A stretch of 64,000 nt of DNA from Dyadobacter soli (GTDB taxonomy: Bacteria > Bacteroidota > Bacteroidia > Cytophagales > Spirosomataceae): positions 310,001-374,000 of the forward strand of contig NZ_FNAN01000002.1 of NCBI RefSeq assembly GCF_900101885.1, in the 5' to 3' direction. Positions 40,380-49,193 of this stretch are shown in pieces. How positions within the stretch are numbered: the stretch's first letter is position 1; each line of letters starts with the position of its first letter. Made by a program: the position numbers and the translations under genes. The notes under the pieces are model-generated. The model searched no databases. It saw only the letters and a list, made by a program, of their open reading frames with translations, and was not told where the DNA came from.

Positions 40380-40952
40380 TCAACGCGCCGGCAGCGCGTC
40401 CGGCGCGTTTTGGTACCGTTTGTCCTTTCCTTGAAGTTTTCCTAAAAACAGTATGACAGGAAAAATCACCTTTTTCACAAACGCAGGAATTCCTAGCATG
40501 TCGAATTCCGTGTAATATTTGCGCGTTAAGTAGGCTGCATCAAACGCGCCGGGACGGCCATTGCCATTCTCGCGCGATGAGCGGTAGATTTCACCTAGGA
40601 AATATTCGATGTTATGCGGCGGCCAGATTTCGCCTTTACAATGCAGCGTCGTATCGCCTGCATTCCAAAAACGGTGCGCGATACCCGGTTCGAACGTCGC
40701 GGAATCGCCCTTATGCAGGAAATAGGGCTCCTCGCCGAGTACTTCGACGCCCATTTTTCCTTCGAGGATATTTAGGCTCTCGTATTGCTGGTGATGCACA
40801 TGCATGGGCGGGCCCGCACCAGGGCTCACCCGGTTTTCGACTTGAATATATTCAATACCATCCCGAAGCTCCCGGCTCAGGAATGTGAGCCGCTCGCCGT
40901 GGCCATTGTCGATTGTAACGGGATATTCCTTTTTCATTGTGAGGGTTTCCAT
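40380..40952 (-). CDS. Cupin-domain protein
   Basis: 190 residues from ATG 40952 (40937 is also possible). A cupin barrel shows in GPPMHVHHQQYESLNILEGK, PYFLHKGDSATFEPGIAHRF and WNAGDTTLHC. The histidines fit a metal-binding site. A C-terminal hydrophobic stretch (VKKVIFPVILFLGKLQG) may attach it to the membrane. Its start overlaps the stop of the membrane-protein gene by one base (TAATG), so the two form an operon, probably under the divergent TetR regulator. Substrate unknown. Confidence 0.8.
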   Translation of the reverse strand: METLTMKKEYPVTIDNGHGERLTFLSRELRDGIEYIQVENRVSPGAGPPMHVHHQQYESLNILEGKMGVEVLGEEPYFLHKGDSATFEPGIAHRFWNAGDTTLHCKGEIWPPHNIEYFLGEIYRSSRENGNGRPGAFDAAYLTRKYYTEFDMLGIPAFVKKVIFPVILFLGKLQGKDKRYQNAPDALPAR

Positions 40953-41431
40953 TATTGTTCGGTCTGTTTTACGGTTAAACCATGTAATAGAATTACTGCC
41001 AAAACGAGTAGTCCGCTCAAACGGACGAGACTGAGCTTTTCCCACGTTTGGGCGCGCTCGGCGAGGTCGCCATTGACGGCAGCCGAGTAGGCCGAGCCAG
41101 TGATGGCAAGCAGCTCCGGAACAAAATAAACCGCGGTGATTGCCAGAATCAGGAGGTAACCGCCCACCACGATGAGCAGTTGCTTACGATTGGGCTTTTG
41201 CCAATTGGTGATCAATGCTGCTGCCAACAAAAGAACCGCCACGGGGTGTACTGGCTTCCAAAAGTTCACAGCTTGAAGGCCATACTCGCCCTGGAACATA
41301 GAAAGTGAACGCGGCGGCGCAGCGCTCCACATAGGAACCACGGCAGCATGCTCGTAAAACGCGGCGCCGATAATGGTAATGAAAGCAATCGACGCCAGAA
41401 TGTGCAGGATGTTGGGAAATGATTTCGTCAT
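40952..41431 (-). CDS. Four-helix membrane protein (DUF1772-like)
   Basis: 159 residues with four predicted helices: ILHILASIAFITIIGAAFYE, PVAVLLLAAALITNW, LLIVVGGYLLILAITAVYFV and LSGLLVLAVILLHGLTV. Family resemblance to DUF1772 / anthrone-oxygenase-like proteins is weak but consistent in layout (helix count, NFWKPVHP motif). It is the first gene of the pair with the cupin protein and is divergent from the TetR gene across a shared operator. Confidence 0.7.
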   Translation of the reverse strand: MTKSFPNILHILASIAFITIIGAAFYEHAAVVPMWSAAPPRSLSMFQGEYGLQAVNFWKPVHPVAVLLLAAALITNWQKPNRKQLLIVVGGYLLILAITAVYFVPELLAITGSAYSAAVNGDLAERAQTWEKLSLVRLSGLLVLAVILLHGLTVKQTEQ

Positions 41432-41450
41432 GATGTTTAAATGTTCTATT

Positions 41451-41496
41451 TTTGGACAACGACCTAAAATTACACTAGTTTAGGACATTGACCAAA
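41451..41496. promoter_or_regulatory. Imperfect inverted repeat between divergent TetR and membrane-protein genes
   Basis: TTTGGACAACGACCTAAA (41451-41468) and TTTAGGACATTGACCAAA (41479-41496) are inverted copies with three mismatches and a 10-bp spacer, in the 70-bp gap between the divergent starts at 41431 and 41502. Typical place and shape for a TetR operator. Confidence 0.65.
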
Positions 41497-41501
41497 TTTA
41501 C

Positions 41502-42125
41502 ATGAACGCAACGCAGGAAAAAATTAGTAAACGGGCATTGGAGCTTTTCAACCTGAAAGGCATCGAGTACGTAGGTATGCGCGAGCTGGCCGCCGACCTC
41601 GGCATGCGCATCGGCAACCTCACCTACTATTTCCCAACCAAGGACGATCTTGTTTTCAGCATCAGCCAGGCTTATACCGAATCCAACTCAAAGATTCACA
41701 GTGAATTACCTGTAAAAAATTTGTATGATTTTCTTCACAAGAACAAACTGCTATTTGAAAATGGCCTGAAATACCAGTGCCTTTTGCTCAGCATGGTACA
41801 TTTGATGGAACAAAACACGCTCATCGCCGCAAATTATCAGGGCAATGTAATGCAGAACCGGATGTCCGGGCTGGTGTACGATATAGGGCTTTTGGAAGAA
41901 AACAAATACCTGAAATTCAGCTGCGAAGACGACAAGCTGCTGATCATTTCAAGCAACAGCCTGCAAAGCCGCTTCTGGCTCTCGGAGGCCGTACTCACCG
42001 AATCGCGCCAAAATCTCGCCCGGCAAATGACGCATTACCTGCGGATGAAGGCGCATCTGTTCCGGCCTTATGCTACTAAGAAAGGGTTGGGGGATATTGA
42101 GAGGTTTGTAGGAGAATTGTTATGA
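41502..42125 (+). CDS. TetR family transcriptional regulator
   Basis: 207 residues. N-terminal HTH: EKISKRALELFNLKGIEYVG, then MRELAADLGMRIGNLTYYFP and TKDDLVFSI, the standard TetR pattern (residues 5-53). The C-terminal ligand domain has no recognised type. It should repress the divergent membrane protein/cupin pair via the inverted repeat in the gap. Six bases overlap the convergent RhuM-like gene at the 3' end. Confidence 0.9.
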   Translation: MNATQEKISKRALELFNLKGIEYVGMRELAADLGMRIGNLTYYFPTKDDLVFSISQAYTESNSKIHSELPVKNLYDFLHKNKLLFENGLKYQCLLLSMVHLMEQNTLIAANYQGNVMQNRMSGLVYDIGLLEENKYLKFSCEDDKLLIISSNSLQSRFWLSEAVLTESRQNLARQMTHYLRMKAHLFRPYATKKGLGDIERFVGELL

Positions 42126-43139
42126 CCTTTCATTTCCTGACTTATTCTTCTTTACCAACATTTCTAAACTGGTCAGTTCTTCCAGGTCGCGGGCATCCGC
42201 TTGCTCTGCGTCTTTTTTCTTTCGATTAGCATCAAATTCTTGATAGATAACCATTACTTTCTGCTCCATCTCCGCATTACTCATTTTTCCGGTGCCCATG
42301 AGTAGTTCTTTATCATTGAATTCGATAATCCGATCGACGTTTTCACGCCAGAAATCCATTTTTATGAGCTGCCTGCTTTTCGCTCTAAGTTCGGCTGTTT
42401 CCAGGAACACGGAAACGAAGCGATTCAAACTGTCCAACTCGTCGTCGGTAAGATAGTTTTTTGCAACAACAATGTCTTGCTTACGGACAACGGCCCCAGA
42501 CCAACTGGTTAGTCCCATATTCAGCTTGTTGCTATCAGCCCTGGTTGCAACGATTTCCGCCGCAGTTTTACCGGTAATTGCAAACAGGAGTTTGTTTTGT
42601 GTTTCAGCAAAAAACATCTGCGTTGCTTTGTCTGTCTTGTCATAGTCGATGCTAAGCGCAAAAAGATCACGGACTTTTTGATAAAAACGTTTCTCAGAAG
42701 TCCGTATATCTCTAATACGGTTGAGAAGCTCGTCATAATAGTCAGGACGACCATCAGGATTTTTGAGACGTTCATCATCCATCACAAAACCCTTCACAAT
42801 GTACTCGCGCAAGTTCTGGTTAGCCCATTGCCGAAACTGCGTACCGCGATTACCTCGTACACGAAACCCGATCGCGAGAATCATTTCCAATGAATAGAAT
42901 GTAACGTTGTAATTCTTGCCATCAGCGGCAGTTGTCAAGTAATCCTTGACAACTGAATCTTTCTCCAATTCATTATCTTTCAACACATTAATAATATGGA
43001 GGCTTACGTTCTGCTTTGAGGTCCCAAAAAGTTCTGCAATCTGATTTTGATTCAACCAGATATTCCCGTCCCTGGCATAAAGAACTACTGAAACCTTTCC
43101 ATTTTCAGCCTCATAAATGATCATTTCCGGTTGATTCAT
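42120..43139 (-). CDS. RhuM-family protein (virulence RhuM-like)
   Basis: 339 residues. The N-terminal region (WLNQNQIAELFGTSKQNVSL) resembles a DNA-binding or KilA-N-like fold, followed by the RhuM hallmark GFRVRGNRGTQFRQWANQNL REYIVKGFVMDD and a mixed helical C-terminus. RhuM proteins are widely found in mobile and accessory DNA and their function is unknown; the name comes from a Salmonella pathogenicity island. It stands between the TetR gene and purL on the minus strand. Complete by length. Confidence 0.88.
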   Translation of the reverse strand: MNQPEMIIYEAENGKVSVVLYARDGNIWLNQNQIAELFGTSKQNVSLHIINVLKDNELEKDSVVKDYLTTAADGKNYNVTFYSLEMILAIGFRVRGNRGTQFRQWANQNLREYIVKGFVMDDERLKNPDGRPDYYDELLNRIRDIRTSEKRFYQKVRDLFALSIDYDKTDKATQMFFAETQNKLLFAITGKTAAEIVATRADSNKLNMGLTSWSGAVVRKQDIVVAKNYLTDDELDSLNRFVSVFLETAELRAKSRQLIKMDFWRENVDRIIEFNDKELLMGTGKMSNAEMEQKVMVIYQEFDANRKKKDAEQADARDLEELTSLEMLVKKNKSGNERS

Positions 43140-43201
43140 ACATCTAACGTTTCTGTGTTATTATCTCAATCGCTCTCAAAACTATAACTTTCAATCAAAA
43201 A

Positions 43202-43231
43202 AGCCCGCCGCGATTACCATCACGACGGGCT
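43202..43231 (-). terminator. Intrinsic terminator after purL
   Basis: AGCCCG (43202-43207) and CGGGCT (43226-43231) pair around a further partial stem; on the minus strand the stem is followed by TTTTTT. It ends transcription of purL. Confidence 0.85.
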
Positions 43232-43244
43232 CAATTATCAGAAG

Positions 43245-43283
43245 GACAAATCTCCTCCGTCCTCCCTTCTTCCTTCCTCCCAA
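43245..43283. repeat. Short polypyrimidine block (locus 3)
   Basis: A ~35-bp C/T-rich stretch (CTCCTCCGTCCTCCCTTCTT and on) lies between the purL stop and its terminator, with the same word set as the two larger purine/pyrimidine loci (13706 and 17018). No purine arm is attached here. Confidence 0.55.
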
Positions 43284-43289
43284 AAAACG

Positions 43290-46200
43290 TTATTTCCGAT
43301 CCTCAATCCACTTCCGCGCATTCACAAATGCTTCCATCCATGGCGAAACTTCGTCCTTCCGGCCCTCTGGATAATTAGCCCAGTGCCATTGGAAAAGCGA
43401 ACGCTCGATGTGCGGCATCGTTACAAGGTGGCGGCCAGTGTTATCGCAAAGGATAGCAGTATTGTAATCCGAGCCGTTAGGATTGGCCGGATAAGTTTCG
43501 TAGCCGTATTTGGAAACGATATTGTATTGATTTTCAGACAATGGCAGCTGGAAACGTCCCTCCCCGTGCGATACCCAAACGCCTAATGTGCTACCCGCGA
43601 GCGAGGAAAGCATCACAGAATTGTTCGGCTGAACGGTCATCGAGGTGAAAATGCTTTCGTGCTTGTGACTTGCATTGTGCAGCATTTTAGGCTTCTCTTC
43701 GTGATCCGGGTTGATCAGGCCGAGCTCTATGAAGAGTTGGCAGCCATTGCATATGCCGACAGAAAGGGTATCCTCGCGTTTGAAGAAGTTTTCGAGTGCG
43801 ATTTTAGCCTTTTCATTGTAAAGGAATGCACCAGCCCAGCCTTTGGCAGATCCCAACACATCCGAGTTGGAGAAACCACCCACGGCGCCGATGAACTGGA
43901 TGTCTTCCAAAGTTTCGCGACCGGAAATGAGGTCGGTCATGTGGACGTCCTTCACATCAAAACCGGCGAGGTACATCGCATTAGCGAGCTCGCGTTCGGA
44001 ATTACTGCCTTTTTCGCGGAGTACTGCGGCTTTCGGGCGCGGTTTTGATGCGTCGATTGCAGGTTTTTTACCGTCGAATTGCGCTGGGAATTTGTAACGC
44101 AAGACGTGATGCTTATAGTTGTCAAAACGCTCTTTTGCCAGGCCAGCGCCGGTTTGCTTTTGGTCTAACAAATACGAGGTTTTAAACCAAACATCGCGCA
44201 GATGATCGATATCGAAATCCCATTTACCTGTTGCGTCTTTCACGGTCAGTGTCGAGGCCAGGTTCACCGCTCCGATTTTATGGAATGCTACTCCATTTTC
44301 GGTCAGAACTGCTTCCGCCGATTCGTCTGCCTGGAATACGATACCGATGTTTTCGGCAAACAGCTTCTCGATAATATCCTGATCACCGAGTACCGACAAA
44401 TCAATGGAAGCACCCAGGTCGCGATCCGCGAAACACATTTCGAGCAATGTGGTGATCAAACCACCGCTGCCGATATCGTGACCAGCCTGGATTTTACCAG
44501 CCTTGATCAGCTGCTGGATCGCATTAAACGTAGTTTTGAATTGAGCCGCATCCTGGATATCCGGTGTTTCCGAACCGATTTTATTCAGTATTTGGGCAAA
44601 TGAAGACCCGCCCAATTTAAAACGGTCGCCCGAAAGGTTGATATAATAAATAGAACCACCCGACTTACGAAGTACCGGTTCCACAACGGCTGTGATGTCG
44701 TCGCAATGACCGCCTGCCGAGATGATGACAGTACCAGGAGCGATGACATCGCCGTCCTTGTATTTCTGTTTCATCGACAGCGAGTCTTTCCCTGTCGGAA
44801 TGTTAATACCGAGGCTGATAGCGAAATCGGAACAAGCTTGTACAGCTTTGTACAAACGTGCGTCCTCGCCTTCATTTTTACAAGCCCACATCCAGTTGGC
44901 TGAAAGCGATACAGTTGCGAGGCCATCTTTCAAAGGCGCCCAAACGATGTTGGAAAGCGCTTCGGCTACCGCATTACGGCTACCTGCGGCAGGATCGATC
45001 AACGCCGAAAGCGGCGCGTGCCCGATCGAAGTCGCGATACCGTCCTTGCCCTGGAAGTCGAGAGCCATTACGCCGACGTTGTTCAATGGCAATTGTAACG
45101 GTCCGGCGGTTTGCTGCTTCGCCACATGGCCGCCTACGCAACGGTCGACTTTGTTGGTCAGCCAGTCTTTCGAGGCGACTGCTTCCAGTTGCAGCATTTG
45201 TTCGAGGTACTCTTGCAATTTAGCAGTGTCATATTGAACCGCCTCGTAGCTGCGTTGCACGGTTTTGTCGCGCATGTAAGTTTTAGGCGAGCTGCCGAAC
45301 ATTTCGTCCATCGCCAAGTCCATCGGCTTGGCACCGGTGGTCGACGATTCAAACGTAAACCGGTGATCGCCTGTCACTTCCCCAACAGTATACATCGGTG
45401 CCCGCTCGCGGTCGGCGATGCGTTGGAGGAAATCGATATCGTCCTGCGCGATCACGAGGCCCATTCTTTCCTGGGATTCGTTACCGATGATTTCTTTGGC
45501 CGAAAGTGTAGGGTCGCCTACCGGCAGCTTGTCGAGGTTGATTTTACCGCCAGTTTCTTCCACGAGCTCCGAGAGGCAGTTCAAATGCCCGCCTGCACCG
45601 TGGTCGTGAATCGAAACAATTGTATTGTTACCGCTTTCTACCATCCCGCGTACCGCGTTGGCAACACGCTTCTGCATTTCGGGGTTGGAGCGTTGGATCG
45701 CATTCAATTCGATACCCGAACCAAATGCACCCGTGTCGGCAGACGAAACGGCCGCACCGCCCATACCGATCCGGTAGTTTTCACCGCCCATTACCACCAC
45801 TTTATCGCCAGTGGCCGGCGTATGCTTTTTAGCCTGATCGGCTTTTCCGTAACCGATACCTCCTGCTTGCATGATCACTTTATCGTAACCCAGCTTGCGG
45901 CCCTCTTCTTCATGTTCAAATGTAAGTACCGAACCCACGATCAGCGGCTGACCGAATTTGTTACCAAAATCGGTGGCACCATTGGAAGCCTTGATCAAAA
46001 TGTCCATCGGCGTCTGGTACAGCCATTGGCGTTCTTCCACACCTTTCTCCCAAGCACGGTTTTCTTCCAGGCGCGAGAGCGCAGTCATATATACAGCGGT
46101 ACCCGCGAGCGGGATGGCGCCTTGTCCACCTGCGAGACGGTCGCGGATCTCGCCCCCCGAACCGGTAGCAGCACCATTGAATGGCTCCACGGTTGTCGGG

Positions 46201-46952
46201 AAGTTGTGTGTTTCCGCTTTTAGTGATAATACGGATTCAAAATCCTTGATTTCGTAGTACTCCGGCACGTCCGGGCGCTTCGGTGCGAATTGCTGCACTA
46301 CCGGGCCTTTGAGGAATGCGACGTTGTCCTTATAGGCCGAAACGATCGAATTCGGGTTCGCTTCGGAAGTTTTGCGGATCAGTTTAAACAAAGAAACCGG
46401 CTGCTCCTGGCCATCGATCACGAACACGCCATTGAAGATCTTGTGGCGGCAATGCTCGGAATTGACCTGCGAGAAACCGAACACCTCTGAATCGGTGAGC
46501 TTACGGCCGAGGTTTTCGGCGAGGCCGTTGAGGTAATCTACCTCCTCGTCGCTCAATGCGAGGCCTTCCTGTTTGTTATAAGCAGCAATATCATCGATTT
46601 CCTGAACGGGTTCGGGTTTGATATTGATGGTGTAAATATCCTGGTTCAGTTCGCTGTACTTCTGCGAAAGCATCGGATCGAAATCCGTGAAATCAGCGCT
46701 TACCTTCTTAAATTCCTCGATGCGTACAATGCCTTCCAGCCCCATATTCTGGGTAATTTCGACGGCATTGGTGCTCCACGGTGTGATCATGGCAGCGCGG
46801 GGGCCTACGAAATAGTCTGTGAGAACGGTCTCCTTCCGGAGTTCTGCGCCGCCGAAAAGCCAGCTTAATTTAGAGGAATCAGAGGCGTTGAGCGTTTGCT
46901 CGGTTTGTAGTGCAAAGACGGTTTCGTCCCCGCCAGTGAAGAAGTAAATCAT
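43290..46952 (-). CDS. purL: Phosphoribosylformylglycinamidine synthase, single-chain
   Basis: 1220 residues from ATG 46952 (MIYFF). It converts FGAR to FGAM with glutamine and ATP, step four of purine synthesis, in the cytoplasm. Layout as in the large single-chain enzyme: N-terminal PurS-like part, the linker, AIRS domain with SVLSLKAETHNFPTTVEPFN, a second AIRS-type domain (IPTGKDSLSMK), and the C-terminal glutamine amidotransferase with Cys nucleophile in SVGICNGCQLF and the His/Glu region in WVSHGEGRFQLP. Slightly shorter than E. coli PurL (1295). A TACCTTTG -7 box is 18 bp upstream. Monocistronic with its own terminator. Confidence 0.97.
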   Translation of the reverse strand: MIYFFTGGDETVFALQTEQTLNASDSSKLSWLFGGAELRKETVLTDYFVGPRAAMITPWSTNAVEITQNMGLEGIVRIEEFKKVSADFTDFDPMLSQKYSELNQDIYTINIKPEPVQEIDDIAAYNKQEGLALSDEEVDYLNGLAENLGRKLTDSEVFGFSQVNSEHCRHKIFNGVFVIDGQEQPVSLFKLIRKTSEANPNSIVSAYKDNVAFLKGPVVQQFAPKRPDVPEYYEIKDFESVLSLKAETHNFPTTVEPFNGAATGSGGEIRDRLAGGQGAIPLAGTAVYMTALSRLEENRAWEKGVEERQWLYQTPMDILIKASNGATDFGNKFGQPLIVGSVLTFEHEEEGRKLGYDKVIMQAGGIGYGKADQAKKHTPATGDKVVVMGGENYRIGMGGAAVSSADTGAFGSGIELNAIQRSNPEMQKRVANAVRGMVESGNNTIVSIHDHGAGGHLNCLSELVEETGGKINLDKLPVGDPTLSAKEIIGNESQERMGLVIAQDDIDFLQRIADRERAPMYTVGEVTGDHRFTFESSTTGAKPMDLAMDEMFGSSPKTYMRDKTVQRSYEAVQYDTAKLQEYLEQMLQLEAVASKDWLTNKVDRCVGGHVAKQQTAGPLQLPLNNVGVMALDFQGKDGIATSIGHAPLSALIDPAAGSRNAVAEALSNIVWAPLKDGLATVSLSANWMWACKNEGEDARLYKAVQACSDFAISLGINIPTGKDSLSMKQKYKDGDVIAPGTVIISAGGHCDDITAVVEPVLRKSGGSIYYINLSGDRFKLGGSSFAQILNKIGSETPDIQDAAQFKTTFNAIQQLIKAGKIQAGHDIGSGGLITTLLEMCFADRDLGASIDLSVLGDQDIIEKLFAENIGIVFQADESAEAVLTENGVAFHKIGAVNLASTLTVKDATGKWDFDIDHLRDVWFKTSYLLDQKQTGAGLAKERFDNYKHHVLRYKFPAQFDGKKPAIDASKPRPKAAVLREKGSNSERELANAMYLAGFDVKDVHMTDLISGRETLEDIQFIGAVGGFSNSDVLGSAKGWAGAFLYNEKAKIALENFFKREDTLSVGICNGCQLFIELGLINPDHEEKPKMLHNASHKHESIFTSMTVQPNNSVMLSSLAGSTLGVWVSHGEGRFQLPLSENQYNIVSKYGYETYPANPNGSDYNTAILCDNTGRHLVTMPHIERSLFQWHWANYPEGRKDEVSPWMEAFVNARKWIEDRK

Positions 46953-46969
46953 GATGTCCAATTAAGGCG

Positions 46970-46977
46970 CAAAGGTA
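46970..46977 (-). promoter_or_regulatory. purL promoter -7 box
   Basis: On the minus strand TACCTTTG (46970-46977) matches the Bacteroidota -7 consensus TAnnTTTG, followed by GCGCC and the purL ATG 18 bp on. The -33 position falls in or next to the 35-bp palindrome at 46991-47025; no standard TTG at ideal spacing is visible. Confidence 0.65.
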
Positions 46978-46990
46978 CGCCTTTTTTACT

Positions 46991-47025
46991 TTTTAAACCA
47001 GACAATTGAATTGTCTGGTTTAAAA
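46991..47025. repeat. Perfect 35-bp palindrome upstream of purL
   Basis: TTTTAAACCAGACAATT (46991-47007) and its exact complement (47009-47025) are separated by one base, a perfect 17-bp stem. It directly abuts the REP hairpin of the transposase on one side and the purL promoter on the other. It has no T tail in either direction beyond A/T runs, so it is not a standard terminator. Operator for purL, or end structure of the transposase element, are the two readings. Confidence 0.8.
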
Positions 47026-47103
47026 TCGTTCGTGTCTCTGGCACTTGCGGAAAGAAAGTGCCGGAGGCACGAACGATACTCCAGCCAGGGATTTCAATCC
47101 CTG
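47025..47103. repeat. REP-like hairpins beside the tyrosine transposase
   Basis: Hairpin 1: ATCGTTCGTG (47025-47034) with CACGAACGAT (47068-47077), continued inward by CTGGCACTT (47038-47046) with AAGTGCCGG (47056-47064). Hairpin 2: CAGGGATT (47086-47093) with AATCCCTG (47096-47103). This pair of conserved hairpins directly 3' of a RAYT gene is the pattern of REP sequences mobilised by such transposases. Confidence 0.75.
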
Positions 47104-47112
47104 AAAAAGGAA

Positions 47113-47574
47113 TTAGACGGGCGCACGAAAAAGGTATTGTTCCTGGAATTCCACGCCGTTTTTGACGAGCATTTCAAGATATTCTTCCGGGAAAGAGATT
47201 CCGTAATGATGTTCTTCCTGATTTTCAATGTACCTGTAAACCCGTTTAATTTCGGCTTTATTATACGAGAATGCCCCATAGCCAACCTGCCATTCAAACC
47301 GGCTGGGCAGAAAGCCCGATTCATTAATCCATTTCGAAGACTTTGCCTTAGCCACCTTCATAACCTCAGACACTGTCTGGCTCGGGCGCAACCTGAACAG
47401 GCAATGCACATGATCCTCCACCCCGTTGACAATGAGCGTCTGTGCGCCGGTCTCGTTAATCAGATTCCCGATCACACCGAACAACTCCTTACGCCATGGC
47501 ATATGAAGCCTCGCTGCACGGTATTTCACGGCAAAAACACACTGAATAAAAATTTGAGAATAGCTATTTCCCAT
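47113..47574 (-). mobile_element. REP-associated tyrosine transposase (IS200/IS605-like Y1 transposase)
   Basis: 153 residues from ATG 47574 (longer upstream frame discarded because the family begins MGNSYSQIFIQCVFAVKYRA). HUH motif at 55-57 (DHVHCLF) and catalytic Tyr at 104 (GYGAFSYNK). Such enzymes cut and rejoin single-stranded DNA at hairpins. A single copy with REP hairpins on its 3' side and no accessory tnpB makes it a RAYT-like domesticated transposase. Probably intact; mobility of the gene itself is doubtful. Confidence 0.88.
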
Positions 47575-47651
47575 AACTGTCAGATTTACGTTCAGCCAAA
47601 AGCTAAAAACACAAATCAGCATCAGGAAATACGATGTACAAACGGCTACGA

Positions 47652-48137
47652 TCAATAAGCCAGCAACCGCCCGCAGGCCACCACCGCTACCCAGACCACA
47701 ATCGAAACCACCCCGCATACCCGTGCCGCCGGGGAAAGCTCTGCATTAACGCCGTCCCGCTTGAACGGCGCGTAAATAAATCGGTGAAACACAAACACAT
47801 TCACCGCCGCAACCACTATCAACGCCACCTTAGTCCAGAAGACCGGGTCGATACCCAGCGCTTGCGCATTGGTAATGAACAGCAGAATGCCGGAAGGTAT
47901 GATCAGTATCAACCCGCGTTGCGACCACGGCAGCAAATGCTTCGAAAGCAGTGTCACAGGCATCGCGCGCGAAAAGCCCAGCAGGCGCAGATCGAAAAGA
48001 AATGCAGCGCCCACCAGGAGTACGATACCCAGAATATGAACGATTTCAAGCGCCGGATACAGCCAGAGTGATTGCCGTATACCGACAGCCCACGACGATT
48101 TTTCAAGCCATTCAAGCCATTGATCGTACGACTGCAC
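47652..48137 (-). CDS. Membrane protein, DUF6644/DUF2214-like
   Basis: 161 residues starting with GTG at 48137 (MQSYDQW). Four helices: PALEIVHILGIVLLVGAAFL, GLILIIPSGILLFIT, FWTKVALIVVAAVNVFVFHR and VVSIVVWVAVVACGRLLAY. The first helices with a His in VHILG resemble DUF2214/DUF6644 proteins that may bind haem. It follows the DUF6152 gene by two bases in an operon. Function unknown. Confidence 0.75.
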   Translation of the reverse strand: MQSYDQWLEWLEKSSWAVGIRQSLWLYPALEIVHILGIVLLVGAAFLFDLRLLGFSRAMPVTLLSKHLLPWSQRGLILIIPSGILLFITNAQALGIDPVFWTKVALIVVAAVNVFVFHRFIYAPFKRDGVNAELSPAARVCGVVSIVVWVAVVACGRLLAY

Positions 48138-48139
48138 GC

Positions 48140-48493
48140 CTAGCGAAGTTCGTATTTGTCGTCACCCACAAAAATGCGCTCGGCGCGCATTTCGTTTTTC
48201 TCGGTCTTGTGCGGGTAAGCCACAAAACGGATCGTAGTGCCTTTCTTGACCATATCGGCATTCAGCCCGCGCGACTCCATGCGGGTGACGGGCGCCAGAT
48301 ACACGGTGGTGAGCGCTTTGTTGTACTTCACTTTGGCAAGAACGTGCGGATTTTCGTAGGTAAGGTCTTCGATTTTAGCCTTGAAATCGGTCGGTTTGGT
48401 CTGGTCGTAGTCGGCCCAGCCGTGGTGCAGGATGGTGAACGAAGCGCAGACGAGCAGTACAATTGCGAGCGAAATGCTTTTAAACTTTGCCAT
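48140..48493 (-). CDS. DUF6152-like secreted protein
   Basis: 117 residues with an N-terminal membrane or signal segment (ISLAIVLLVCASFTILHHGW) and a small beta domain (PTDFKAKIEDLTYENPHVLA, TTIRFVAYPHKTEKNEMRAE RIFV). The HHGWADYD start and PHV-x-A-x-V pattern are typical of DUF6152. First gene of the pair with the membrane protein at 47652; usually such pairs are linked to metal or redox functions, but nothing here proves it. Confidence 0.78.
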   Translation of the reverse strand: MAKFKSISLAIVLLVCASFTILHHGWADYDQTKPTDFKAKIEDLTYENPHVLAKVKYNKALTTVYLAPVTRMESRGLNADMVKKGTTIRFVAYPHKTEKNEMRAERIFVGDDKYELR

Positions 48494-48594
48494 AACCTGT
48501 TGATTTTAGTGTAGTTAAAAGTAACCAAATCGTCCCTTTTAAAAAACTGAACCAATTACAAAGTGCCTGAAAGTAGCACCAAAATGTTTTCCAC

Positions 48595-48602
48595 TATATT
48601 TG
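48595..48602 (+). promoter_or_regulatory. -7 box upstream of the 48628 gene
   Basis: TATATTTG at 48595-48602 matches TAnnTTTG and lies 25 bp before the TTG start at 48628, supporting that unusual start. No good -33 element. Confidence 0.5.
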
Positions 48603-48627
48603 CCCGCTCACCAAGTCAACGATTATT

Positions 48628-49185
48628 TTGAAACATCTGCTTCTTTTCGCGCTGCTCACCGCGGCTACCCACACATTCGCACAGGACGGCCGGTTGCCGC
48701 TCGACTCCAAAAACAACATCAGCTACACCGATTCCGGGCAACCGAAATCAGGTAAGGCAGAACTCCATCAGAAGATCAGGGCATGGGTTGATAAGAAATT
48801 CGGAAACGCACAGAATGCGATCACCAGCGACGACACCCAGGCAGGCATCATACTCATTACCAGCTATATACCAGTCATCCATTCCGATTACCAATATATT
48901 CGCTTCGACCTCGGCGTTCAGTACAAGGATAACCAGTATGAGGCGCGCATTACCACGCTCGACGGCGTGTCTGCATTGCACAGCCCGGTCCGCCTGGGCG
49001 CGAAGGAAAACGACAACATCGTCGCCAAAGAACAGATCATAAAAACGGAAAGCAACCGCAAAAAGCGCAAAGACGCCGAGCTCGCCCTGCAAACCGCGAA
49101 GGCCGACAACGACGGAATCAATACCACATTATATAATTTGCTGGCCGACCTCAAAACCTACGTCACCGGCCCGAAAGCAGAATAA
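48628..49185 (+). CDS. Secreted DUF4468-like protein
   Basis: 185 residues, starting with TTG at 48628; no ATG lies near the signal peptide (LLLFALLTAATHTFAQDG). The core has IRAWVDKKFGNAQNAITSDD and YIRFDLGVQYKDNQYEARIT, which fits the DUF4468 / TBP-like fold of small secreted Bacteroidota proteins, followed by a charged helix with NRKKRKDAELALQTAKADN. Function unknown. Ends eight bases before the convergent SGNH hydrolase gene. Confidence 0.75.
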   Translation: MKHLLLFALLTAATHTFAQDGRLPLDSKNNISYTDSGQPKSGKAELHQKIRAWVDKKFGNAQNAITSDDTQAGIILITSYIPVIHSDYQYIRFDLGVQYKDNQYEARITTLDGVSALHSPVRLGAKENDNIVAKEQIIKTESNRKKRKDAELALQTAKADNDGINTTLYNLLADLKTYVTGPKAE

Positions 49186-49193
49186 AAGGGGCA

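Noticed and set aside
45111..46223. 370-codon plus-strand frame opposite purL
   Set aside because: Shadow of the PurL coding sequence; no recognisable domain and no promoter.
47011..47658. 215-codon plus-strand frame opposite the transposase
   Set aside because: Antisense shadow of the RAYT gene.
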